From: Nitrospira sp.
Lineage (GTDB): Bacteria; Nitrospirota; Nitrospiria; Nitrospirales; Nitrospiraceae
Direction of reading: 5' to 3'
DNA length: 15,224 nucleotides
Assembly: GCA_025361385.1 (NCBI GenBank)
Contig: JANYAJ010000249.1
Location: forward strand, 1-15,224
The notes under the pieces were generated by a model. It was given only the letters and a program-made list of their open reading frames with translations, was not told the DNA's origin and ran no database searches. A program made the position numbers and the translations under genes. Positions 1 to 7,619 of this stretch are shown here, piece after piece (within the stretch, counting starts at the first letter, position 1; each line of letters begins with the position of its first letter).

Positions 1-1
1 T

Positions 2-1024
2 GTGGGGTCGCCACAAGCTAGCATCACAAGTCTGGCCAGTTTTGAAGAAGCAGGCCCGAACGATCTGACCTTCGTCACAGGGGATCGGATGCTCAAGACG
101 GGCGGTCCCACCGCTGCCGGAATGCTCCTCTCCCATCGGCGTCTGGCTGAGATCTCCAACCCTCATATCGTCGTCGCCAATCCGACATTGGCGTTTGCGC
201 AGGTCGCCCACGCGTTCTTTTGCCCGGTCGCCCCTCCGCGCGGCATCGACGCGGCCGTGGTCCGGGGCATCGATACGCAGGTCGGTCCCGATGTCTCAAT
301 CTGGCCGGGAGTCACCCTCGGAGACCGTGTACAGATCGGGGCGCGAGTGAGGCTCTACCCCGGGGTCTTTGTCGGGGACGATACCACCATCGGGGACGAT
401 ACGCTGCTCTATCCCAACGTCGTCGTCAGGGAAGGCTGCACCATCGGCGCGAGGGTCATCGTTCACAGTGGCACGGTCATCGGAAGCGACGGATTCGGCT
501 ATGTGCAGGATCAGGGACGGCACTATAAGATTCCTCAGCTCGGCGGGGTCACGATTGAGGATGACGTCGAACTCGGTGCCAATGTTGCGGTCGATCGAGC
601 CACACTCGGCCAAACGGTGATCAAGCAGGGCACCAAGGTCGATAACCTGGTCCAGATCGCCCATAACGTGACGATCGGCGCCCATTCAATCCTCGTCTCA
701 CAGGTCGGGATCGCCGGCAGTACTCGTGTGGGACACCATGTCATGATCGGCGGACAGGCAGGAGTGGCTGATCACATCGTCATCGGCGATCAAGTCATGG
801 TCGCCGCTCGTGCGGGCGTGAACCGCAACCTCGAACCGAATCAAATCGTCTCCGGGGCTCCCGTCATGCCCCATGAAGTGTGGGTCAAAGCCCAAGCCGT
901 CATTCCACGGCTTCCCGAACTCCGACAGGCGGTTCGCACCTTGGAAGAAAAGATGAAGCAGATCGAGGCCCGAGGCAAGGCACCTCGAGCCTCGAAGCCG
1001 AAACCCAAGAAGCGAGCCAGATAA
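2..1024 (+). CDS. lpxD: UDP-3-O-acylglucosamine N-acyltransferase, 5'-truncated by window edge
   Basis: LpxD adds the second 3-hydroxyacyl chain (from acyl-ACP) to UDP-3-O-acyl-glucosamine, the third step of lipid A synthesis, in the cytoplasm. The visible protein (340 residues) has the end of the N-terminal uridine-binding domain (ITSLASFEEAGPNDLTFV), then a long run of left-handed beta-helix hexapeptide repeats (about residues 85-290), and a C-terminal helix with a very basic tail (KPKPKKRAR). The catalytic His lies in QIAHN at about residue 221 of the visible part, and the LpxD signature SGTVIGSDGFGY is present. Compared with E. coli LpxD (341 aa), about 20-25 N-terminal residues are missing, so the GTG at base 2 is an internal codon and the gene starts left of the window. 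It is convergent with the next gene, with an 18-base gap. The family call is very secure. Confidence 0.96.
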   Translation: MGSPQASITSLASFEEAGPNDLTFVTGDRMLKTGGPTAAGMLLSHRRLAEISNPHIVVANPTLAFAQVAHAFFCPVAPPRGIDAAVVRGIDTQVGPDVSIWPGVTLGDRVQIGARVRLYPGVFVGDDTTIGDDTLLYPNVVVREGCTIGARVIVHSGTVIGSDGFGYVQDQGRHYKIPQLGGVTIEDDVELGANVAVDRATLGQTVIKQGTKVDNLVQIAHNVTIGAHSILVSQVGIAGSTRVGHHVMIGGQAGVADHIVIGDQVMVAARAGVNRNLEPNQIVSGAPVMPHEVWVKAQAVIPRLPELRQAVRTLEEKMKQIEARGKAPRASKPKPKKRAR

Positions 1025-1042
1025 CAGATCGATCGCCTGCCC

Positions 1043-1564
1043 CTACCCGATAATTCCACGCCAACCAAACAGCTTGGCCCAGTAGAATCCCGCCCAGGGA
1101 ACCAGCACAGCCGGGAAGGGGTCAAGGTCCCCCTGCAGCATGGCTGCGGCTGATGCACTGAAAATCAGCGCCACCCCGGCGACGGTGAGTATCGGAACGA
1201 AGCCTCGTCCAGCATGGGTGATTTCTGGCATCTCCGGTGCAGCCTTGACCTTCTTGCTACCTTGCACCACAGCCGTTCGCATCCGTGCCGCATACACCTC
1301 TGGAAAGGCAGCCAACACATAGCGGTGATACCGAGTCTGCCCCCACCCGCACAATGCGCCGATCACCAGGAGACCCGAGCTGGCGAGAAATGTTAACGAG
1401 GTATAGGTATGGTTCGCCAGTAGTTGATAGCCGAGTGATCCCAGCCCTCCAATCATACAGACCAGTCCAACCACCCCGGACGGCATGAGGATATACGACC
1501 GCACATAGATACGCGCTTGCTCCTGAATTTTCTCGGGCCGCAAGACAGTCACAAGTTTTGGCAT
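1043..1564 (-). CDS. small integral membrane protein, family not recognised
   Basis: A protein of about 173 residues with four probable membrane segments: two near the N-terminus (about residues 28-48 and 55-75) and two near the C-terminus (about 121-143 and 148-166). A basic, polar cytoplasmic-looking stretch lies between the pairs (HRYVLAAFPEVYAARMR, then GSKKVKAAPEMPE). No catalytic motif is evident and I do not recognise the family. I chose the ATG at 1564 because a G-rich Shine-Dalgarno (GAGGTGGGGG) lies just upstream; a GTG at 1579 would add five residues but falls inside that sequence. The gene stands alone, opposite in direction to lpxD and separated from the chemosensory operon by a ~600-base gene-free region, so context gives no clear role. 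Confidence 0.72.
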   Translation of the reverse strand: MPKLVTVLRPEKIQEQARIYVRSYILMPSGVVGLVCMIGGLGSLGYQLLANHTYTSLTFLASSGLLVIGALCGWGQTRYHRYVLAAFPEVYAARMRTAVVQGSKKVKAAPEMPEITHAGRGFVPILTVAGVALIFSASAAAMLQGDLDPFPAVLVPWAGFYWAKLFGWRGIIG

Positions 1565-2172
1565 CAGCCGTTCCCCCACCTCATTACGCTGACAGGCTTC
1601 TCGTCCTCGACGAAGAAAGACCGTAAATCGGCGGCATCATACCATCCTTCTGTTGTTTGTCGCATGCGAGTACAGAGGTGATCGATCTTTTCTGCCGAAC
1701 TGATGACCTGGCCGTCTAATCCCCACGCCTAGATGAGAGATTGTGGATGACACCTGAGCAACCGCAGACGGGATAGCTGATTGTGAGAAGCTGGATACCC
1801 ATCGACTGGCTCCACGGGATAAAGCCAGATGTCGACGGCGAAGCGGCTTTCTCCAAGCGGTCTTTCACTATCGGCCCCATGAAGTTCCGCGCTGGAAAAG
1901 GCCTGAGGGAATGAGGCCGTTGGGATCGACAGCCTCGGTGTCCACAAAACATGTGCACGGCTTGTGGATAACCATGTGGATGAGCGGCCAATACGATGTC
2001 GAAACAGCACACCACACTGATTGCCCAATCGATAGGCACTGCAATCCGTGCAATTCCATAGAGATGCGCTGCTGTCGCAGAATCATGCAGAGAGGACAGG
2101 CACCGTTTCCATACGATCAGGAAGATTTTCTCTCAACAATCGTACAGAACTGTGCAGATTGGGGGGATGAAA
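1565..2172. other. gene-free region between membrane protein and chemosensory operon end
   Basis: About 600 bases with no convincing gene. Several overlapping short frames of 60-107 codons exist on both strands, but none shows a recognisable domain, hydrophobic pattern or good ribosome binding site. The region must hold the promoter of the minus-strand membrane protein (right of 1564) and the 3' end of the long minus-strand operon (left of 2173). I see no strong GC-hairpin plus T-tract terminator. Its one notable content is a group of DnaA-box-like 9-mers, listed separately. Confidence 0.6.
1742..1983. promoter_or_regulatory. cluster of DnaA-box-like sites
   Basis: The 9-mer TGTGGATAA at 1963-1971 is the exact reverse complement of the classical DnaA box TTATCCACA. 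One-mismatch copies TGTGGATGA occur at 1742-1750 and 1975-1983, and a weaker opposite-facing copy GTGTCCACA at 1938-1946. The middle two also form a perfect 7-bp inverted repeat, TCCACAA (1941-1947) and TTGTGGA (1962-1968), with a 14-base spacer. Nothing here is strongly AT-rich and no dnaA, dnaN or gidA gene is near, so an origin is not established. A DnaA-titrating or regulatory site, or an unrelated operator, are alternatives. Confidence 0.35.
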
Positions 2173-4335
2173 CTAGACTGGCAAAATATTACCGATAGCC
2201 GATCGTTCGACACGCCCGATATTGACCCATTGCTCCGCCATGGGAATCAACGCATGAATCCGGCCCTGGACGGTTTCCAGTCGTTGCGGCAAGGTCGAGG
2301 TCTTCCGATACGCCGCCACCATGAGAAAGGAACGCAGCCCTTGCAAAAACATCGTGATCATCGTCGCTTGCACATGGTTCGCCATGTCGTAGAGGACATC
2401 GACCTGCTGGACAATCGGATCGAGCTGGGTCGCCGTCACGAATTCCATCTGCCCTCGTGCGCGCAATTCTTCAAGCGTACGGCTCATGATCGGGACCTGG
2501 CGACGGACTTCGCAAAGGAACTCATCGTCGAGACGGTCGAGCTCCGTCAAGATCTGTCCAACGGCGGCCACATCGAGATCGTTGGCTTCCCGCTCGGCTC
2601 GATGAATCACTGCCTCCAAGACATCGCGCGCCGGCTGCATTGAGCGAGCACGAGCCTGCTGCAGATCCCGTAGCGCATGAAGAAGCGGTGGGCAGGAAGA
2701 CCCGGTGGCGACAGGGGACTGTTGCGGAGGAGTCGTAGAATCATCCATTGCCGTAGCGGGAGATATCTCCTGAGTTTCTTCCACCGGTCCAACAGAAATG
2801 CCATCCTGCTCAGCACGATCGTCCTCTTGGGTTCCTGCTAATCGACGCACAGCCACATTGATCCGATCCAACCCCTCTTGAAGCGACTGGAGCGCTGCCG
2901 TCATCGCACGCGGCTCCTGACGTCCCACATCGTGGAGAATAGGAAGCAGATTCGAGGCCATTTGCTCAATCGCATGGAATTGCACCGTGGCCGCGGACTT
3001 GGCAAGATTGGTAATACCGTGCAAGAGAATCCCGTAGAGCTTCGGACGCATCGTTTCGTGCGTCCCTTCACCCAGTTGTCTCAACGCCGCCTGAATTTGA
3101 GCCAGCCATTCATGAGCTTCGAGGGCAAAAAGCCCGATCACTTCTTTCTCAAAGCTGGGATCCGTCAGATCCTGCGCAGAAGAACGAACAGTCCATCTCC
3201 GCTCGCCCAGCAACGCCGTCGTCTCGTGTTCTCGTACAGGAGTCTTAGACTCGACGGCGCCTTGAATCGCACTGGCCAGCGCATCCAACCCTTCCAACAA
3301 CGAGGTGAACTGATCGGATGCCGCGGGAACGACCGCAGATGGCATTGGACTCTTCTCAATTGTCGGAAAGGACAAACGCGCGACATCAGGCGGTTCAAGT
3401 GTTTGAACGATGGACACGAGCGGGGTCAAGCTCAAATCAAGTTGCCGTGGTTCCTGACCGCGAACTGGATCGCCTTCGATCCATACGATCGGACGAAGCG
3501 GGTAGTTCGTATTGACGCGCTTCACGGTCCCCACCTCTCCAGTGGTCAACCGCACCGAGGTACCGAGCGGATAGGCCGACAGTTGTTCGACCAAGGCCTT
3601 CACCACCTCGCGCGGGAAGGCCGTTCGTTCCGCCACCATCAACTCTCGCACCGCTTCATGCGGGAAATATCGACGGCGATAGCCCCGTGGGCTCACCAGG
3701 GCGTCGAAGACATCCACCACCCCGATGATTTGGGCGAACTCGCTGATCTGCCGCCCCTTCAGCTTGTTCGGGTATCCCTGCCCGTTCCACCGCTCATGTG
3801 CTTGGCGCACCACTTGCGCCAGCCAGTCGTATTGCGGACCAGCCTTTCGAATCGCCTCATAGCCAAGATCCGGATGCTGTTCAATCAACATCCGTTCATC
3901 GTGGGTCAACCGACTGGATTTACTGATGACCGATTGCGGCACGGCAAACAGACCGATGTCATGCAGGAGCCCTGCGAACGTCAATCGCTCCAACTCTTTC
4001 CCGTGGTAACCCAGCCCGGCACCGACCTTCGTGGCGATAATCCCGACGTTCACCAGATTCGTAATCAACGGAGGGCCTGCAGGGCCGCTCATAGCCTGCA
4101 CGAGTAATTGGTCACTTCGCTTGAGTGCCTCCACAATACCTGTCGCCAGAGTGGATACGGGCTCCAAGTCGAGTGCGTCCTGTCGCTGGACAGCCAGAGC
4201 CACGCCCGTCAGATATTCCTGTGCAATCTGATACCAATCAGGCACGTTGTATTCGTTCATGGCCTTCGGCCGTTCTCCTTGAGCATTCGACGAGACATCA
4301 TAGGCATTGCCCGACCCGCTGAACAAGTCGGTCAT
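2173..4335 (-). CDS. HD-GYP domain protein with C-terminal Hpt-like (Thr-type) region
   Basis: A 720-residue soluble protein and the last gene of the operon. An N-terminal leader is followed by an HD-GYP domain (about residues 85-250) of the cyclic-di-GMP phosphodiesterase family. It contains HDIG (H125, D126), QHP (H154), HERWNGQGYP (180-189) and DVFDAL (208-213). A small all-beta segment typical after HD-GYP follows (YPLGTSVRL, about 255-312). After a linker, residues ~392-720 are a paralogue of the whole 315-aa protein at 5184-6131. The active site is atypical: the HHE motif reads AHE (A179) and the Lys after HDIG is Leu (L129), so catalysis is uncertain. The gene overlaps the ATPase gene upstream by 38 bases, implying translational coupling. 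An alternative start is the ATG at 4260, which has AAGGAG upstream but a long 14-base spacing. Confidence 0.88.
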   Translation of the reverse strand: MTDLFSGSGNAYDVSSNAQGERPKAMNEYNVPDWYQIAQEYLTGVALAVQRQDALDLEPVSTLATGIVEALKRSDQLLVQAMSGPAGPPLITNLVNVGIIATKVGAGLGYHGKELERLTFAGLLHDIGLFAVPQSVISKSSRLTHDERMLIEQHPDLGYEAIRKAGPQYDWLAQVVRQAHERWNGQGYPNKLKGRQISEFAQIIGVVDVFDALVSPRGYRRRYFPHEAVRELMVAERTAFPREVVKALVEQLSAYPLGTSVRLTTGEVGTVKRVNTNYPLRPIVWIEGDPVRGQEPRQLDLSLTPLVSIVQTLEPPDVARLSFPTIEKSPMPSAVVPAASDQFTSLLEGLDALASAIQGAVESKTPVREHETTALLGERRWTVRSSAQDLTDPSFEKEVIGLFALEAHEWLAQIQAALRQLGEGTHETMRPKLYGILLHGITNLAKSAATVQFHAIEQMASNLLPILHDVGRQEPRAMTAALQSLQEGLDRINVAVRRLAGTQEDDRAEQDGISVGPVEETQEISPATAMDDSTTPPQQSPVATGSSCPPLLHALRDLQQARARSMQPARDVLEAVIHRAEREANDLDVAAVGQILTELDRLDDEFLCEVRRQVPIMSRTLEELRARGQMEFVTATQLDPIVQQVDVLYDMANHVQATMITMFLQGLRSFLMVAAYRKTSTLPQRLETVQGRIHALIPMAEQWVNIGRVERSAIGNILPV

Positions 4336-5104
4336 CGATCTCTACCATGTTTTCGAGGGATCCGGCAAAGAGGCACTGATCACAGAGCGCATTGATCAGC
4401 CGCCCAATCCCCTGAGTCTGTTCGTAAATGACTGCCACTGCTTCCTTCGTAAACACATCTGCCCGATGAGTCGCAACGCTCATGCGGGCCCTCATATATG
4501 ACGCCGTCTCCCCTGCCGTGAAGGGACCCAGGTGGGCACGAACCGCAATTCGCTGGTTCAGTTGTGGAATGCTCGCTACACGATGGCGCAATTCAGGCTG
4601 ACCGATCAACACCACCGTCAACAAAAACCGGTCGTTGAGTTGGAAATTCGTCAGTAATCGCAGTTCCTCAAATCCTTTGACGCGTTCAATCGCTTGCGCC
4701 TCATCCACGATCAAGACCGAACTGATTCCGCGTTGTGCATTCAGCTGCAGTCGCTCATTGAGCTGCTGCAATCGTCCCGCTTTTGATCGCACAGGGTCGA
4801 GTCCGAACTGAGACAGCACTTCATCCAACAATTCCGAGGGAGACAACGCGGGATTGGCAACAAGCGCGATGTCGTACTGTGCAGACGACAGCCCGCCGAT
4901 CAGTCGGCGGCTAAGCAACGTTTTTCCGCACCCGATGTCGCCGGTGAGCAGGAGCATGCCCTTGCGGGTCTGAATCCCATAACTCAACCACTGATAGGCC
5001 GTGTCATGCTGGGTGCAGGGCACATAGAATCGCGGGTCCGGCACATTGTCGAACGGAAGGGTTTGGAGTCCCCAATACTTCGTATAATCCACGTCTGTCG
5101 TCAT
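4298..5104 (-). CDS. ExeA/GspA-type AAA ATPase
   Basis: A 268-residue P-loop ATPase of the ExeA/GspA/TniB-like AAA family. Members act in type II secretion assembly (ExeA), in some pilus systems and in transposition. It shows the typical opening YWGLQTLPFDNVPDPRFY, Walker A GDIGCGKT (residues 55-62), Walker B VLIVDEAQ (130-137, D134 and E135), sensor-1-like VLIGQPEL (165-172) and a GIGRLINALCDQ sensor-2 region (R235). No peptidoglycan-binding domain or C-terminal membrane segment is visible, unlike full-length ExeA. The ATG at 5104 is chosen because the family's N-terminal motif begins right after it; an upstream in-frame ATG at 5239 would add 45 residues of low-quality sequence overlapping the previous gene. 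The context, between a Hpt-like protein and its HD-GYP paralogue, suggests a signalling or pilus/secretion role rather than transposition. Confidence 0.87.
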   Translation of the reverse strand: MTTDVDYTKYWGLQTLPFDNVPDPRFYVPCTQHDTAYQWLSYGIQTRKGMLLLTGDIGCGKTLLSRRLIGGLSSAQYDIALVANPALSPSELLDEVLSQFGLDPVRSKAGRLQQLNERLQLNAQRGISSVLIVDEAQAIERVKGFEELRLLTNFQLNDRFLLTVVLIGQPELRHRVASIPQLNQRIAVRAHLGPFTAGETASYMRARMSVATHRADVFTKEAVAVIYEQTQGIGRLINALCDQCLFAGSLENMVEIDDRLVQRVGQCL

Positions 5105-5183
5105 TGGGCCATCATCCTCGCTCGTCGATTGCGACTCCCGCGGGCATCTCGACAAAGCGCTGTGCGGGGTTCCGGCACATCGA

Positions 5184-6131
5184 TCACGACTGGCTGGATG
5201 GAAGCAACTGATTGATCGCGGCACGCTGAGCCCGCCCATGCTCCGCCCACTCGCGGATAGCTGTACCCATGAGGTGAAGCCGTGCCTTCACCGTTTCCAC
5301 GCGTGCGGCAGCCAGACGCACGCGACGCTGCGCCACCACCGTCAGCAGACTATGCAGACCGGCGAAAAACATCATCGCCAATCCCGCATTTACCTGCTGC
5401 GCTTCGATGCGAAGCCGGGCCACGTCCTGAAGTGAGACGTCGAGGGCTGCCATACGCGAAGCAGGTTCCTCTCCGTCTTGTCCGAGAGCATTCAGCTTCT
5501 CAGAAATCGCGGGCACCTGCTTGCCAATCGCTTCCAGAAACGACTCTTCCGCTTCGGACGCGCGCGTCAGATAGCCCTGGATCACCGTGGCATCCACTTG
5601 CCCAACGCCGGCCTGAACCTGCCCTTCTATCTGCTCGATCATGGCCCGAATCACGTTCCGTCCGGACATGGCCACCGATGGATGTCCCTCCTCTAACGCC
5701 TGTAAGGCCTGCAGAAAATCAGCAGTTGAGAGACTCGCGTAGGCGGCCTCAGCCGCTGCGCCACTCCCGTCATCCTCAAAGGAGATGCCCGTGGCCTGGG
5801 TCAAGGCCGTATGAATCTGTCCTAACTGCTTACAGAGGGAAAGAAAGTCCTGGACGGAAAGCGATTTGCTCGGATCCTGGAGAGCTTCGATGAAGGGAAT
5901 GGCCTTAAAACTGGCCTGTTCGACATCTGGAAGATTGATTGTGGCCGCAGACCCACCGAGATTCGTCACCCCTGCTGAAATGATTCCAATCAGCTTGGCA
6001 TGCCGTTCCGGCGCTGGGCCCTGTTGCAACTCATCAAGGGCGACGTGGATGTTCTGAAGCCATTCTTGTGCCTCCTGAACAAAAAGATCGATCAGCTCTT
6101 TCTGGAAATTATCTGTCGTCTCAGCAGCCAT
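5184..6131 (-). CDS. Hpt-like protein lacking the phospho-His, paralogue of HD-GYP C-terminus
   Basis: A 315-residue soluble, mostly helical protein of a family I cannot name. It aligns from end to end with the C-terminal ~330 residues of the HD-GYP protein two genes downstream. Both begin with a CheA-P1-like helix (LFVQEAQEWLQNIHVALDEL here), continue through VTNLGGSAAT (ITNLAKSAAT in the paralogue), and end with a matching block built on MFFAGLHSLL, RVETVKARLH and AAINQLLP. The first ~110 residues resemble a Hpt domain of the CheA P1 type, but the AHTLKGSA site reads VTNLGGSA, so Thr56 stands where the phosphorylated His would be. The start ATG at 6131 has AGGA eight bases upstream. It lies 51 bases after the receiver-coiled-coil gene. 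A role as signalling partner or decoy phosphoacceptor is inference. Confidence 0.8.
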   Translation of the reverse strand: MAAETTDNFQKELIDLFVQEAQEWLQNIHVALDELQQGPAPERHAKLIGIISAGVTNLGGSAATINLPDVEQASFKAIPFIEALQDPSKSLSVQDFLSLCKQLGQIHTALTQATGISFEDDGSGAAAEAAYASLSTADFLQALQALEEGHPSVAMSGRNVIRAMIEQIEGQVQAGVGQVDATVIQGYLTRASEAEESFLEAIGKQVPAISEKLNALGQDGEEPASRMAALDVSLQDVARLRIEAQQVNAGLAMMFFAGLHSLLTVVAQRRVRLAAARVETVKARLHLMGTAIREWAEHGRAQRAAINQLLPSSQS

Positions 6132-6182
6132 AACCTCAGTCCTTCACGACTGTGACAGTTCTTACGGGGGAGGCGTATCGGT

Positions 6183-7577
6183 TCAGGGACGTCGTTTTCC
6201 GCTCCCCAGCTGAGAGGCCAACCCTGCGATCTCGCCAAGCTTGGTCGCCATCTCTTCAAACCGTTTGGTCGCCTGCTCGGCTGCCTGTTCAGTGTCAGTT
6301 GCACGCTTGACCAGAAGGCTATTTCGTTCTCGCTCGGTCTGAAGCAACGATTCAAACTCCTGGACTCGCTCCGATGCACGTTGGGACTCGGAAAGACGCG
6401 CAGCAAGGTCGTGATTTTTTTCCTGTTCGGCAGCCAATGCTTGTTCCAACGTGCTCATCCGTGCGACAACCTGTTCTTGCTCAGCCACACGCCGAGAGAG
6501 TTCCTGCGCATGCTCTTGCTCCTGCGCAAGTTGAGCGGCTGCCTGGCGTTCAGCCTCAGCCGCCCGGCGCGTCACGTCGCTTATACGTTCCTGTTCTAGG
6601 GCCAATTGCTGCGCCAGGTCTTGAGACCGGGCCACGGTCTTTTCCATCGCCGTCATCTGTTGGACCAGTTGCGTGGCCGCCTGGCGCTCGGCATGCAACG
6701 TCGCCTCCATCTCCTGCACACGACTCGCACTCTTCTGCACCTCGGCGAGACGCGAGGCCTCTTGTGCCTTGCCCTCGCGTTCTTTCTGAAGCGCCTCTTC
6801 CAGTTCCTGCACACGAGCAGCCAGACTCTCCGCCACGATTCCCTGTTTTCTGGCCTCAGCCGCCTGCTCGCGCTCGTCTTTCAATACCGACTCGAGCTCC
6901 TGCACCCGGGCAATCGCCTGCTCGGCTTCTGCAAGGTTTTTCTTCAGCTGAGCCGCCTGCTCGCGCTCTCGAGCCAGCATCGACTCGAGTTCCATCATGT
7001 TGCCCGACTGTCCCTCAAACTGCGTCACTCGTTGAGTGAGTTGTGCCGATCGGTCTCGTTCAACCAGAAGTTCTTCCTCGAGCAATTTCAATCGCGCAGC
7101 CGTCTGTCGATACGTTTCTAATTGCTCGTCGCTGACACGCGCACTATGGATCGGGGTAACAGTTTCTGTCACCGGCTCAACATGCTTCGAAACAAGAGCA
7201 ACTGGCGCTTGTCTCTTGGCCAATAACTCAAGTACGCGATCCTTGAGAGATGTACCCTGGAACGGCTTTTTTAAGACTCCGTCGGCGTGACAGGATTCAG
7301 CTTGCCTGGTCACCTCCTCGTTGACAATACCGGAGATCAAGAGCACCGGGGTGTTCGCCAACCCACTCTGCGCACGCACAAAAGCGCAGACTTCGTACCC
7401 GCTCTTATCCGGCATGATCACGTCTGAGACGATCAAGTCAGGCTTCTCTTTGGCCAAATAGGCCAACGCCTCTTCACCATTTGCAGCAAGAGTGACTCCA
7501 AATCCAGCCTCCGTCAGCAACCGCTCCGCGACTTTCCGAACGGCAATACTGTCATCGGCAACGAGCACATTTGGCAT
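6183..7577 (-). CDS. receiver domain plus long repetitive coiled coil (FrzS/AglZ-like architecture)
   Basis: A 464-residue protein. The N-terminal receiver domain (1-120) has all key residues: acidic pair D8/D9, phospho-acceptor D52, S82 and K104 (in LKKPF), so it should be phosphorylatable, presumably by the operon's CheA. A linker rich in Val, Thr and Glu (about 122-150) leads to a coiled coil to about residue 440 made of nine repeats of 31 residues, with consensus RVQELExxLxxEREQAA. It ends with a short Gly/Lys/Arg tail. No DNA-binding or enzyme output domain is present. The architecture recalls Myxococcus FrzS and AglZ, receiver or pseudo-receiver plus coiled-coil polarity proteins of gliding or pilus motility, but I do not claim orthology. 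The start at 7577 has AAAGGAAG upstream. Confidence 0.88.
   Translation of the reverse strand: MPNVLVADDSIAVRKVAERLLTEAGFGVTLAANGEEALAYLAKEKPDLIVSDVIMPDKSGYEVCAFVRAQSGLANTPVLLISGIVNEEVTRQAESCHADGVLKKPFQGTSLKDRVLELLAKRQAPVALVSKHVEPVTETVTPIHSARVSDEQLETYRQTAARLKLLEEELLVERDRSAQLTQRVTQFEGQSGNMMELESMLAREREQAAQLKKNLAEAEQAIARVQELESVLKDEREQAAEARKQGIVAESLAARVQELEEALQKEREGKAQEASRLAEVQKSASRVQEMEATLHAERQAATQLVQQMTAMEKTVARSQDLAQQLALEQERISDVTRRAAEAERQAAAQLAQEQEHAQELSRRVAEQEQVVARMSTLEQALAAEQEKNHDLAARLSESQRASERVQEFESLLQTERERNSLLVKRATDTEQAAEQATKRFEEMATKLGEIAGLASQLGSGKRRP
6262..7085 (-). repeat. nine in-gene 93-bp (31-residue) coiled-coil repeats
   Basis: Repeats in the receiver-coiled-coil protein start at residues 165, 196, 227, 258, 289, 320, 351, 376 and 407. 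All are exactly 31 residues apart except the seventh, which is 25 residues and lacks the first six positions of the unit. The recurring signature is RVQELE followed by EREQAA; spacing is clear in the protein and repeats also resemble each other at DNA level (for example CTGCTCGCGCTC recurs). 31 equals four heptads plus three, so each unit carries a stammer-type break. Confidence 0.85.
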
Positions 7578-7619
7578 CTCAGCTTCCTTTCCCCATTACC
7601 ATGAACCTCGAACGAGGTC

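Noticed and set aside
2..4. GTG at base 2 as the lpxD start codon
   Set aside because: LpxD proteins have about 20-25 further residues before the ITSLASFEEA segment, so the gene is cut by the window edge.
1716..2198. Overlapping short frames in the gene-free region (up to 107 codons, both strands)
   Set aside because: No recognisable domain, no good ribosome binding site, Cys/His/Arg-rich composition and mutual overlap; I could not support any as a gene.
2878..4107. A long open frame of 409 codons on the plus strand
   Set aside because: It lies wholly opposite the well-supported HD-GYP gene, and its product is rich in Arg, His and Gln with no domain; it is an antisense shadow.
5105..5239. 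N-terminal extension of the AAA ATPase to an ATG at 5239
   Set aside because: The added 45 residues have no family similarity and would overlap the end of the preceding gene; the family motif starts right after the ATG at 5104, which has AGGA upstream.
6374..7039. Plus-strand frame of 221 codons, Pro/Ala/Arg-rich
   Set aside because: Antisense to the coiled-coil repeats; its periodic low-complexity composition is just the reverse of the 93-bp repeat.
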